From NCBI GenBank assembly GCA_002371825.1, contig DFHF01000055.1, positions 1 to 38,868 on the forward strand: a stretch of DNA of 38,868 nt, read 5' to 3'. Below, piece after piece: positions 8,271-15,835 of this stretch (its first letter is position 1; each line of letters opens with the position of its first letter). The position numbers were made by a program, and so were the translations under genes. The stretch comes from Ruminococcus flavefaciens. GTDB taxonomy: Bacteria > Bacillota > Clostridia > Oscillospirales > Ruminococcaceae. The notes beneath the pieces were generated by a model. That model ran no database searches and was not told where the DNA came from. It was given only the letters and a program-made list of their open reading frames with translations.

Positions 8271-8927
8271 CTACCCAAGACTGCTCCATGCATATCGGCT
8301 AAGTGCCGGTACGTTGCCGACGATTACACTCTCTGCAAGCAGATACTCGAAGCTGACCTCGGTTTCAAAACTATACAATGGCATTGACGAGCTTATCTTT
8401 ACTGTTATTACCGCTGATATCCTGTGACTTGTCTGATTGATACCTGCACTCTCAAATGTGCTCTTTAGCTCTGTCTCCGCCTCACCATTGGGACATATCC
8501 TTATTTTCAGTTTTGGTCCCTTGCCTGCAAGAAGATACTTTCCTGTAAGGGTACCAACGGATATTGCTGCTGTTTCGTCAGTGCTTGATTCAAGTCTGCG
8601 ATTGACCATTGCTGTGAGCTCGGACTGCGCTCTGTTTATGTTATATGGTATTGATTCCACTGCAGTTACTCTTCCGTTTTCATCGTAGAGTACTGCTGCA
8701 AAATCACTGTATGTATACTGGCTCTCTTCAAGATATTCTGATACTACTGATGCGAGTATCTCATTGGCTGAACGCCTTGCATACTGTTCAGCCTGCATAG
8801 CAGCCACCGGTCTCATGGCTCTCTCGGCCTTGACCCAAAGTAAAATTATCACTATAATTATAAATATAAAAGCTCCAGCCGCCGCAGTTATACGGAGGCC
8901 GGAGCTTTTCCTTCGCCTTCTTCTCAT
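8271..8927 (-). CDS. yunB: Sporulation protein YunB family
   Basis: A 218-residue membrane protein. It has a basic start (MRRRRRKSSG) and one transmembrane segment (about 13-33), with the rest extracytoplasmic. Family features are ISVGTLTGKYLLAGKGP (about 143-159), STFESAGINQTSH and a C-terminal ESVIVGNVP. In B. subtilis, yunB is a mother-cell sporulation gene needed for efficient spore formation; its molecular role is unknown. It is monocistronic, convergent with the methyltransferase, and has a G-rich RBS (GGGGG about 7 nt from ATG). The 8928-9060 upstream gap has no convincing sigma-E promoter that I could pin down. Its presence suggests sporulation ancestry or ability. Confidence 0.85.
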   Translation of the reverse strand: MRRRRRKSSGLRITAAAGAFIFIIIVIILLWVKAERAMRPVAAMQAEQYARRSANEILASVVSEYLEESQYTYSDFAAVLYDENGRVTAVESIPYNINRAQSELTAMVNRRLESSTDETAAISVGTLTGKYLLAGKGPKLKIRICPNGEAETELKSTFESAGINQTSHRISAVITVKISSSMPLYSFETEVSFEYLLAESVIVGNVPALSRYAWSSLG

Positions 8928-9060
8928 ATGCCGCCCCCGTTCAATTCGTCCGCTTTACAGTATATTCATCAGCTAAAAAAATGTGAACATTACCATTGCT
9001 TTGTTTCTCAAATGATGATATGCTTTAATAATAACGAGTTGGCATTGTCACTTCACAAAG

Positions 9061-9091
9061 AAAAAATACCTCCGGCTAAAACCGGAGGTAT
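9061..9091 (-). terminator. Terminator of the rubrerythrin gene
   Basis: Read on the minus strand: ATACCTCCGG, loop TTTTAG, CCGGAGGTAT, then a run of six T's (the A run at 9061-9066). A 10-bp GC-rich stem plus U-tract makes this a strong intrinsic terminator 13 nt after the rubrerythrin stop. Confidence 0.92.
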
Positions 9092-9103
9092 CGTGTTTTG
9101 TTA

Positions 9104-9655
9104 TTAGCCGAAGTATCTCTTGAGAAGGCCTTCAAATGCCTTGCCGTGACGTGCTTCGTCTCTTGCCATTTCATGTACTGTATCGTGGATAGCATCCAGA
9201 TTGAGCTCCTTTGCTCTCTTAGCAAGCTTGAGCTTGCCCTCTGTAGCGCCGTGCTCTGCCATTACTCTCTTTTCAAGGTTCTCCTTTGTTGAAGAAGATA
9301 CTACCTCACCAAGAAGCTCTGCAAACTTAGCAGCGTGCTCTGCCTCTTCAAATGCAGCCTTCTCCCAGTATGCACCGATCTCAGGATAACCCTCTCTGTA
9401 GGCAACTCTCGCCATTGCAAGATACATTCCTACCTCTGTGCACTCTCCTGTAAAGTTGGAACGAAGTCCCTCAACTATTTCCTGGTCTGTAACAGCCTTA
9501 GCTATACCTACCTCGTGCTCACAGGCAAAAACAAGCTTTTCGCCCTCTTTCTTCTTTATGAACTTTGATCCGGGAACTCCGCACTGAGGACATTTCTCAG
9601 GGGGCTCATTTCCTTCGTGAACATATCCGCATACGGGACATACATACTTTGCCAT
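9104..9655 (-). CDS. Reverse-type rubrerythrin (NADH peroxidase type)
   Basis: A 183-residue cytosolic non-haem iron peroxidase. The rubredoxin domain comes first (CPVCGYVHEG at 5-14, CPQCGVPG at 22-29), followed by the diiron four-helix domain (GECTEVGMY, AAFEEAEHA, MARDEARHG). This is the reverse of classical rubrerythrin, where rubredoxin is C-terminal. Reverse rubrerythrins of clostridia reduce hydrogen peroxide at the expense of NADH through redox partners and protect anaerobes from oxygen. The RBS is GGAGG. It lies 72 nt downstream of the NrdD-like gene on the same strand, so the pair may be co-transcribed. A -10-like TATAAT (9727-9732) overlaps the end of the upstream gene, so separate transcription is also possible. 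Confidence 0.93.
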   Translation of the reverse strand: MAKYVCPVCGYVHEGNEPPEKCPQCGVPGSKFIKKKEGEKLVFACEHEVGIAKAVTDQEIVEGLRSNFTGECTEVGMYLAMARVAYREGYPEIGAYWEKAAFEEAEHAAKFAELLGEVVSSSTKENLEKRVMAEHGATEGKLKLAKRAKELNLDAIHDTVHEMARDEARHGKAFEGLLKRYFG

Positions 9656-9726
9656 AGCTTTATACCTCCATTGTTTAAAATAAAATGCCGGCAGCTTGCT
9701 GTCTTTTACGACTGTGCTGCCTCAGC

Positions 9727-9753
9727 ATTATACACTGTGTTTTACTCTGTCAC
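9727..9753 (-). promoter_or_regulatory. Possible rubrerythrin promoter
   Basis: On the minus strand GTGACA (9748-9753) and TATAAT (9727-9732) are 15 bp apart, a short spacer. It overlaps the last codons of the NrdD-like gene. It would give the peroxidase independent expression; weaker than the other promoters listed. Confidence 0.35.
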
Positions 9754-9991
9754 GCTCTTCTGCTCTTTTTCCGTTATTGAACCTGTCTAAAGTTCCTACG
9801 AGATATCCGGTTATTCTTCTGATCCTGTCAAAAGGAATATCAGCAAAATCGTATCGGAGGTCAACAAAATCTCCGTCAAGTGTGACTGTCATTGCAGCTA
9901 TCTTTTTATTGCTGTATTTCTTCTTTCCATAATCAATATAAGCATTGATCTCTTCCTGCGGTATTTCGCCGCCGATAACTTTTACATCCAT
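9728..9991 (-). CDS. Stand-alone NrdD glycyl-radical-like domain protein (NRDD family)
   Basis: An 87-residue protein. I start it at ATG 9991 because AGGAGGT lies just upstream; an upstream in-frame start has no RBS. Residues 1-50 (MDVKVIGGEIPQEE...TLDGDFVDLRYDF) are of unknown fold. Residues 54-85 (FDRIRRITGYLVGTLDRF, then NNGKRAEERDRVKH) resemble the C-terminal glycyl-radical segment of anaerobic ribonucleotide reductase NrdD, whose RxCGYLG...F...K..EV..RVKH pattern surrounds the radical glycine. Gly62 is kept, while the preceding Cys is Thr61. It has no catalytic barrel, so it is not a reductase by itself. It is divergent from a Crp/Fnr regulator and upstream of rubrerythrin. Function is unknown; a spare-part role like YfiD/GrcA is inference. 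Confidence 0.65.
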   Translation of the reverse strand: MDVKVIGGEIPQEEINAYIDYGKKKYSNKKIAAMTVTLDGDFVDLRYDFADIPFDRIRRITGYLVGTLDRFNNGKRAEERDRVKHSV

Positions 9992-10025
9992 TTCGGTATA
10001 CCTCCTGTGATTATTTAGAATATGC

Positions 10026-10054
10026 TTGACTTTTGTCTGAATATATTGTATCAT
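10026..10054 (+). promoter_or_regulatory. Promoter of the Crp/Fnr gene
   Basis: TTGACT (10026-10031), 17 bp, TATCAT (10049-10054). Predicted start of transcription is near 10061. Its -10 overlaps the -10 of the divergent NrdD-like gene by two bases, so polymerase binding at the two should be mutually exclusive. Confidence 0.75.
10045..10050 (-). promoter_or_regulatory. -10 element for the NrdD-like gene
   Basis: TACAAT on the minus strand, with transcription expected near 10038. No acceptable -35 is found 16-18 bp upstream, but a Crp/Fnr-style palindrome is centred at -41.5, as expected for an activator-dependent class II promoter. The leader is about 47 nt. Confidence 0.5.
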
Positions 10055-10071
10055 AAAAGCATGAAAAAATC

Positions 10072-10087
10072 TGTTGCTTTTGCAACA
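10072..10087. promoter_or_regulatory. Crp/Fnr-type palindromic site
   Basis: Perfect palindrome TGTTGC-TTTT-GCAACA (6-4-6), the same spacing as FNR sites (TTGAT-N4-ATCAA). It lies between the start point of the crp-like gene and its RBS (about +12 to +27) and is centred at -41.5 for the divergent gene. It is probably the target of the adjacent regulator; binding is inferred from position and symmetry. Confidence 0.55.
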
Positions 10088-10101
10088 TCGGAGGAATTTT
10101 T

Positions 10102-10761
10102 ATGTTACCAGAAGATAACATTCTTTTCAAAGGTATCGACCAGAACGACTGTCACAGGATGATAACCTGCTTTAACCCTGACATCCGCAGATATAAGGCC
10201 GGAAGCACCATTGCCGGCTTCGAGGATTATACTGATAAGATCGGTATTGTACTGAGCGGAAGGGCTGTCATGGTCAGGTACGATATCAACGGTGTCAGGA
10301 CTATTATAGAAACTCTCGAAGAGCAGAGTGTCTTTGGTGCATTCTTCACATTCACCGTCTCTAAAAGGTCCAGCATGGAGATAATCAGCGAAACTGACTG
10401 TGAGATAATGTATGTCCGCCGCTCAGAGATAACTAAAAGATGCGAGAATGCCTGTCAGTGCCATTCAAAAGTAGTCGAGAACCTCCTCTCACTGATGTCA
10501 GAAAAGACTATCAACCTCAGCGAAAGGATAGAGGTCCTCAGTCAGCGCTCCATCGGGGACAAGCTTATAAGCTGCCTCGAAATAATCGAGGACAAGACCC
10601 CCCAGGGAAAAACTCCGCAGATACCCTTTTCAACTACAGTGCTCTCAGACTATCTCTGTGTAAACCGCAGCGCCTTACAGCGTGAGATCGCCAAGCTGAA
10701 AAAAGCCGGTGTTCTCACCATATCAAAGCGGAAATTCAAGCTGCTTAAAACCAAGGATTAA
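10102..10761 (+). CDS. Crp/Fnr family transcriptional regulator
   Basis: A 219-residue cytosolic DNA-binding protein. The N-terminal cyclic-nucleotide-like beta barrel covers about residues 20-115 (KIGIVLSGRAVMV, SVFGAFFTF). A dimer helix contains a Cys-rich stretch RCENACQCHSK (about 113-123). The C-terminal winged helix has the recognition segment LSDYLCVNRSALQREIAKL (about 184-202). The Cys pattern (CxxxCxC) could bind metal or sense redox, but the classical Fnr N-terminal cluster cysteines are absent and similar Cys-rich helices are common in clostridial relatives, so the effector is unknown. It is divergent from the NrdD-like/rubrerythrin pair, with a palindrome suited to autorepression in its leader. 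The RBS is GGAGG. Confidence 0.9.
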   Translation: MLPEDNILFKGIDQNDCHRMITCFNPDIRRYKAGSTIAGFEDYTDKIGIVLSGRAVMVRYDINGVRTIIETLEEQSVFGAFFTFTVSKRSSMEIISETDCEIMYVRRSEITKRCENACQCHSKVVENLLSLMSEKTINLSERIEVLSQRSIGDKLISCLEIIEDKTPQGKTPQIPFSTTVLSDYLCVNRSALQREIAKLKKAGVLTISKRKFKLLKTKD

Positions 10762-10768
10762 GATGCAC

Positions 10769-11419
10769 TTAACTGTATTTATGACTGTCCTTCAGCACCA
10801 TGTCCTTCACTTTCATCAGTGAAGTCGTGGTGCTTCTTTCATTTTCGGAGAGCTTCATTGTAATGTACTTTATAGTCTCCTCATAATCCGGTATCATTAT
10901 ATGCTCAAGGGCATTTACACGACGGCGGGTCTTTTCAATTTCGTCTGCCATTAGCTGACAGGCCTTTTCTACCTCTGCCAGCCGTATCATTTTCGGGAAT
11001 ATCTCGCTCAGCGCACTTACTGCTCCGTCCAGGTCTATGGAAGTAAATGCCATACCATAGGAGTAAATGTCATTGCTGTCGCTTGTACGGTATTTCGGTA
11101 CAAATACCGGTATCTCCACACTCATGACATTCTTTTCGCTTACTTCAAGCTCTACCTCCTGCTTCGGAAGCATAAGTGCTGTTTCCAGTACCTCCCTCTG
11201 CATTACAGAGCCTGCTACTGCCATATATCTGTTAGCCTCTGATATACCAGCTTCAACTTCGCTCCTGAGCTGCCGGTTTTCCTTGACCATTATCATGAAC
11301 TGACGCATAAGCTCATCACGCTTGTCCTTAAGGAGTTTATGTCCCCTTCTTGCAGATACGAGCTTCTTTTTCAGCTTAGTAAGCTCCATTCTGGTTGGAT
11401 TAACATTCAATCTGGCCAT
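10769..11419 (-). CDS. ntpD: V-type ATPase subunit D (central stalk)
   Basis: A 216-residue coiled-coil rotor subunit of the soluble V1 part. It starts MARLNVNPTRMELTKLKKKL (typical for subunit D), with long N- and C-terminal helices and ending with NALEHIMIPDYEETIKYI (about 163-180), the conserved family signature. It transmits rotation between the A3B3 head and the membrane rotor. It is the last gene of the nine-gene operon, 11 nt after ntpB. No terminator is visible between its stop and the convergent crp-like gene, so the operon transcript may run antisense into that gene. Confidence 0.95.
   Translation of the reverse strand: MARLNVNPTRMELTKLKKKLVSARRGHKLLKDKRDELMRQFMIMVKENRQLRSEVEAGISEANRYMAVAGSVMQREVLETALMLPKQEVELEVSEKNVMSVEIPVFVPKYRTSDSNDIYSYGMAFTSIDLDGAVSALSEIFPKMIRLAEVEKACQLMADEIEKTRRRVNALEHIMIPDYEETIKYITMKLSENERSTTTSLMKVKDMVLKDSHKYS
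10794..10846 (+). terminator. Terminator of the Crp/Fnr gene, inside convergent ntpD
   Basis: Stem AGCACCA (10794-10800)/TGGTGCT (10828-10834), a small internal loop, then CTTCACT (10805-10811)/AGTGAAG (10818-10824) with a 6-nt loop, followed by TCTTTCATTTTC. It lies within the last codons of ntpD on the other strand; the two genes are only 7 bases apart, so no other place is available. Confidence 0.55.
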
Positions 11420-11430
11420 TAAAGCTCACC

Positions 11431-12807
11431 TCAGTCCTGTGTATCATAGTATTTGGTAAGATATTCCTCCCTGATTCTCCTGAGCTCACTCCTCGGAAGA
11501 AGGTGAAGAAGCTCCCAGCCTATTGAGAGGGTTTCCTCTATAGTACGGTTATTCTCAAAGCCCTGTGATACATACCTGCGCTCAAATTCATCTGCAAATT
11601 TTGCATAAATAAGGTCTGTTGGAGTAAGTGCCGCCTCACCAAGCACCACCATGAGCTCCTTTGCATCCTTTCCTCTTGCGTAGGCTGAGAAAAGCTGGTT
11701 CATAGTGTCGGAATGGTCAGCACGGGTCTTGCCCTCACCAATTCCCTTATCCTTAAGTCGCGAAAGTGAAGGCAGTACGTCTACAGGCGGATTTATTCCC
11801 TTTCTGTAAAGCTCACGGGAAAGAATTATCTGTCCCTCTGTGATGTATCCTGTAAGGTCAGGGATAGGATGAGTCTTATCGTCCTCCGGCATTGTGAGTA
11901 TTGGTATCATAGTGATACTGCCCTCTTTGCCGTCCTGACGGCCTGCACGTTCATATATTGTCGCAAGGTCTGTATACATATATCCGGGATATCCCCTTCG
12001 ACCGGGGACTTCCTTTCTTGCAGCCGATACCTCACGAAGAGCATCAGCATAGTTTGTGATATCTGTCAGGATAACAAGAACGTGCATCCCCTTCTCAAAT
12101 GCAAGATACTCAGCTGCGGTCAGTGCCATTTTTGGTGTTGCGAGACGCTCTATAGCTGAGTCATTTGCAAGGTTTATAAAGAGCACTGTCCTGTCAAGTG
12201 CACCTGTACTCTTGAAGCTCTGTACAAAGTACTCGGATTCTTCAAATGTGATTCCCATTGCTGCAAAGACTACCGCAAACTGCTCGTCCTTGCCTCTTAC
12301 TCGTGCCTGACGAGCTATCTGTGCAGCAAACTGTGCATGAGGAAGTCCGCTGGCTGAGAATATCGGCAGCTTCTGGCCTCTTACAAGGGTGTTAAGTCCA
12401 TCTATAGCAGATACTCCGGTCTGGATGAACTCCTGAGGATACTTTCTTGCAACAGGATTCATCGGAAGGCCGTTTACATCCATTCTCATTTCCGGGATTA
12501 TCTCCGGACCATCATCTATCGGACGTCCCATACCGTCAAATACACGTCCAAGCATATCCTCAGATACTCCCAGCTCCATCTGGTGGCCGGAAAATACCAC
12601 GCTGCTGTCCTTGAGATTTATTCCGGCAGCATTTTCAAAAAGCTGTACAAGTGCATTTGTGCCGTCTATCTCAAGAACACGGCATCTTCTTTTTTCACCG
12701 TTAGAGAGCCTTATCTCTGCGAGCTCTCCGTAGCTGACATTTTCTACGTCCTTTACAAGAAGCAGAGGTCCTGCTGCCTCTTCAATGGTTCTGTATTCTC
12801 TTGGCAT
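11431..12807 (-). CDS. ntpB: V-type ATPase subunit B (regulatory head subunit)
   Basis: A 458-residue nucleotide-binding subunit alternating with A in the V1 head. It begins MPREYRTIEEAAGPLLLVKDV and has the degenerate P-loop region SASGLPHAQFAAQIARQA (about residues 151-168) instead of a true Walker A, as normal for B subunits. GRRGYPGYMYTDLATIYERAGR (around 270-290) is the family signature. The ATG overlaps the ntpA stop by one base (TGATG), indicating translational coupling, which suits the equal A and B stoichiometry. Length is usual. Confidence 0.97.
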   Translation of the reverse strand: MPREYRTIEEAAGPLLLVKDVENVSYGELAEIRLSNGEKRRCRVLEIDGTNALVQLFENAAGINLKDSSVVFSGHQMELGVSEDMLGRVFDGMGRPIDDGPEIIPEMRMDVNGLPMNPVARKYPQEFIQTGVSAIDGLNTLVRGQKLPIFSASGLPHAQFAAQIARQARVRGKDEQFAVVFAAMGITFEESEYFVQSFKSTGALDRTVLFINLANDSAIERLATPKMALTAAEYLAFEKGMHVLVILTDITNYADALREVSAARKEVPGRRGYPGYMYTDLATIYERAGRQDGKEGSITMIPILTMPEDDKTHPIPDLTGYITEGQIILSRELYRKGINPPVDVLPSLSRLKDKGIGEGKTRADHSDTMNQLFSAYARGKDAKELMVVLGEAALTPTDLIYAKFADEFERRYVSQGFENNRTIEETLSIGWELLHLLPRSELRRIREEYLTKYYDTQD

Positions 12808-14576
12808 CAGTCTTCCTCCAGTCTGAGAAGGTCATCAAGCTCAGTGGATATCTCCAGAGAAAGCTTTGAGTACTCTTCGTCTGTTTTTGCCTCTTCTACA
12901 TATTTGAATCTGCCTATTCTTTCACGGACAGGCAGTCCTGCTACTGCTTCTATGTCTGCACCCTTTTTAAGCGCTTCAAGAGCCTCATCGTTGAAATTCA
13001 GTATAAGCATCATCATATAGAGCTGCTTTTTAAGGCTTGTGTAGGTATCGACCTCGTGGAATGCAAGCTGATGCAGGAAATCCTCACGAATCGAACGGGC
13101 AGTCTCCATTTTCAGTCTGTCTCCGTCAGAAAGTGCATCCATACCTATGAGCTTTACTATCTCCTTCAGCTCTGATTCATCATGGAGTATCTCCATGAAG
13201 CGGGCTCTGTATTTCATCCAGTCAACTGATACATTATTCTTGTACCAGTCTGCAAGTGAATCTGCATAGAGCGAATAGCTCGTGAGCCAGTTTATGGCGG
13301 GGAAGTGTCTCTGATAAGCAAGATTTGAATCAAGTCCCCAGAATACCTTTACTATTCGCAGAGTAGCCTGAGATACCGGCTCTGAGATATCTCCTCCGGG
13401 AGGTGATACTGCTCCGATAACTGATAGTGCACCCTCACGTCCGTCGGTACCGTTTGAGATGACTCTTCCTGCTCTTTCATAGAACTGTGCAAGTCGGCTT
13501 CCAAGATAAGCTGGATAGCCTTCATCTCCGGGCATTTCCTCCAGACGGCCTGACATCTCTCGCAAAGCCTCTGCCCAGCGTGAGGTAGAGTCAGCCATAA
13601 GTGCTACGGAATAACCCATATCACGATAATATTCTGCTATGGTTATACCTGTGTACACAGAAGCCTCACGGGCTGCAACAGGCATATCAGAGGTGTTGGC
13701 AATGAGAACCGTTCTCTCCATAAGAGACTTTCCAGTGTGCGGATCAATGAGCTCCGGGAATTCGTTCAGAACGTCTGTCATCTCGTTTCCACGCTCTCCG
13801 CAGCCGATGTAAACTATAATATCAGCAGCAGCCCACTTTGCAAGCTGATGCTGAGTTACTGTCTTTCCGCTTCCGAATGGTCCCGGAATTGCTGCAACAC
13901 CGCCCTTGGCTATCGGGAAAAGACAGTCTACAACTCTCTGTCCCGTAACAAGCGGCATATCAGGTGTCAGCTTCTTCTTATAAGGACGGCCTCTTCTTAC
14001 CGGCCATTTCTGTATGAGGGTAAGCTCCTTGTCACCCTTGCCCGTATCAATGACACATACTACTTCATCTGCATGAAATTCTCCTTCAGATATCTTCTTG
14101 ACTGTGCCCTCAACTCCATTGGGGACCATTATCTTATGAAGAACTATATCAGTCTCAGGAACTGTTCCGATTATATCCCCGCCTACGACCTTATCTCCGG
14201 TCTTTACTGCAGGGGTGAACTTCCAGAGTGGCTCTCTCTTAAGTGAGGGTACTTCTACGCCCCTCTGGAGATTGTTTCCGCATACTCTGCGTATATCATC
14301 CAACGGGCGCTGTATTCCGTCAAAAATACTGCCGATAAGTCCCGGACCAAGCTCTACACTCATAGGTTCGCCTGTGGACTCAACTTCTTCACCTGTCCCG
14401 AGACCTGCTGTCTCCTCATATACCTGTATTGAAGCACGGTCGCCGTGCATTTCTATTATCTCGCCGATAAGTCTTTTGCTGCTGACACGCACTACGTCAA
14501 ACATATTTGAATCTCTCATTCCCTCTGCTACTACAAGCGGGCCTGAGATCTTTACTACTGTTCCTATGCTGCTCAT
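12807..14576 (-). CDS. ntpA: V-type ATPase subunit A (catalytic head subunit)
   Basis: A 589-residue catalytic ATPase subunit. It has the N-terminal barrel (GTVVKISGPLVVAEGM), the non-homologous insert typical of A subunits (about 110-190), Walker A GPFGSGKTVTQ around residue 230, and SRWAEALREMSGRLEEMPGDEGYPAYLGSR-like sequence (about 332-360) with Walker B upstream (ALMADSTS). It drives ion pumping, or makes ATP when run in reverse. It lies 21 nt after ntpG and overlaps ntpB by one base. Confidence 0.98.
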   Translation of the reverse strand: MSSIGTVVKISGPLVVAEGMRDSNMFDVVRVSSKRLIGEIIEMHGDRASIQVYEETAGLGTGEEVESTGEPMSVELGPGLIGSIFDGIQRPLDDIRRVCGNNLQRGVEVPSLKREPLWKFTPAVKTGDKVVGGDIIGTVPETDIVLHKIMVPNGVEGTVKKISEGEFHADEVVCVIDTGKGDKELTLIQKWPVRRGRPYKKKLTPDMPLVTGQRVVDCLFPIAKGGVAAIPGPFGSGKTVTQHQLAKWAAADIIVYIGCGERGNEMTDVLNEFPELIDPHTGKSLMERTVLIANTSDMPVAAREASVYTGITIAEYYRDMGYSVALMADSTSRWAEALREMSGRLEEMPGDEGYPAYLGSRLAQFYERAGRVISNGTDGREGALSVIGAVSPPGGDISEPVSQATLRIVKVFWGLDSNLAYQRHFPAINWLTSYSLYADSLADWYKNNVSVDWMKYRARFMEILHDESELKEIVKLIGMDALSDGDRLKMETARSIREDFLHQLAFHEVDTYTSLKKQLYMMMLILNFNDEALEALKKGADIEAVAGLPVRERIGRFKYVEEAKTDEEYSKLSLEISTELDDLLRLEED

Positions 14577-14597
14577 TTCAGTTTATCCGCCTCTTTC

Positions 14598-14909
14598 CTA
14601 CTTTAATATATCTGAACCTACAGCTTTTTCTACGGCTTCATGCACACCTCGCATACCGTCACCGGTATTGCCCTCTATGGCAGGTATAAGCACGATCGCC
14701 GGAAGCTGACTGTTTCTGTATTTGCTGATAGTATCACTTACAAGAGCCGCTGTGGGTTCTGTTATATATATAACCGCAAATTCACTTGCTGCAAGCTTGG
14801 CTATGAGCCTTTTTACTTTGTCTGGCTCAGTCTCACGGAAAACGGTGAGGCCTAATGCTGCAAAACCGGAAACACTGGCTGTGTCGCCTATTACCGCTGC
14901 TTTATACAT
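14598..14909 (-). CDS. ntpG: V-type ATPase subunit F (E. hirae NtpG)
   Basis: A 103-residue rotor-stalk subunit with a small Rossmann-like fold. AVIGDTASVSGFAALGL (about 4-20) and AVIYITEPTAALV (about 45-57) are family features. It binds subunit D on the central shaft. It overlaps the ntpC stop by 8 nt and is followed by ntpA after 21 nt. Its place between C and A matches the E. hirae ntp order. Confidence 0.93.
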   Translation of the reverse strand: MYKAAVIGDTASVSGFAALGLTVFRETEPDKVKRLIAKLAASEFAVIYITEPTAALVSDTISKYRNSQLPAIVLIPAIEGNTGDGMRGVHEAVEKAVGSDILK

Positions 14910-15834
14910 ATAGCTTCCTCATCCTTTCCTCGATAGTTTCCCTGTCTGAACCACATTCCCTGCATACTCCAAGTATCCTGAGATTTTTCAGCTCCGCCTC
15001 TTTTGCTATATAATACGCAGCAAGAGGCTCTATACCAAATGCCTGTAATCTTGCAGTCTCAGCAAGCTCCATTATCTTATCATCACACCATTTCTCAAAT
15101 CTGGCGGGACTCTCCCTGAGCAGAGCGGCTGCCTCGCCATATGGTGTGGTATCAAGAAAACTCAGCAGACTTTCAGTGCCTGTCTGTGCTGCCCTGACAA
15201 GAGAGAGTTTATCTATCTCTCTGCTTCCGCAGACTGCTGTTTCAATGAAGCCGGCATTCTTTCCGTTTCTGCTGCATCTGTATGCAGTTTTGATATCCGC
15301 ACACACTGTCGTCAGAGCCGCAAAGCTCTTCATAAATTCTCCGCCATATTTCTCTGCGTCATCCTGCATCGCTTTAAGAGCAGCCGCATCTATCAGAGAA
15401 TCAGACAGCTGGCCGTCAAGAGTTCTTGTAAGCAGCTCATAGGCTTCCTCAGCAGGTTCAGCTAAGTGAGCCGGAAGAATATCAAACTCCTTTGTTGAAA
15501 CAGCTCTTGAGAGCTCTTCAAGACTTACATTTGCAGGGCTGATATAATAAACTGACGGATCACGATTAGCTATGGTGGCTTTCAAAACTGCCTTCAGGTC
15601 ATGAAAATCGTTCCTGTAAAGAAGGATCCTCAGCTCCATGTCATCAGGAGCATAGCTGCTGAGCATTTCCCAGACCTTTTCAAGGGAATCATTTCCGCTG
15701 GTTTTTGCAGAAGCTATGGCTTCTGCCTCAGCTCTTGTCCGTGCAGAGATCATCTGGTCTATATCAGACCTGGTGAGAAGAGTGTTCTCCATAGCCTTTA
15801 CCGCTGCAACGGCATTTGCATATTTTACGCTCAT
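14902..15834 (-). CDS. ntpC: V-type ATPase subunit C (rotor socket, archaeal-type C/d)
   Basis: A 310-residue, helix-rich subunit linking the central stalk to the membrane K ring. The region MELRILLYRNDFHDLKAVLKA (about 81-101) and the end LKNLRILGVCRECG (about 281-294, ahead of ERMRKLYV) are characteristic of the V-ATPase C/AC39 family. It begins one base after the ntpE stop, so tight coupling is expected. Length is slightly below the roughly 330 residues of E. hirae. Confidence 0.93.
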   Translation of the reverse strand: MSVKYANAVAAVKAMENTLLTRSDIDQMISARTRAEAEAIASAKTSGNDSLEKVWEMLSSYAPDDMELRILLYRNDFHDLKAVLKATIANRDPSVYYISPANVSLEELSRAVSTKEFDILPAHLAEPAEEAYELLTRTLDGQLSDSLIDAAALKAMQDDAEKYGGEFMKSFAALTTVCADIKTAYRCSRNGKNAGFIETAVCGSREIDKLSLVRAAQTGTESLLSFLDTTPYGEAAALLRESPARFEKWCDDKIMELAETARLQAFGIEPLAAYYIAKEAELKNLRILGVCRECGSDRETIEERMRKLYV

Positions 15835-15835
15835 C

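Noticed and set aside
9992..10054. Longer N-terminus for the NrdD-like protein
   Set aside because: The extension runs over the divergent promoter region and lacks an RBS, whereas AGGAGGT precedes the internal ATG.
10102..10761. Oxygen-sensing Fnr with a 4Fe-4S cluster
   Set aside because: The N-terminal cysteine cluster of classical Fnr is missing; the CxxxCxC helix alone is not enough to claim a cluster.
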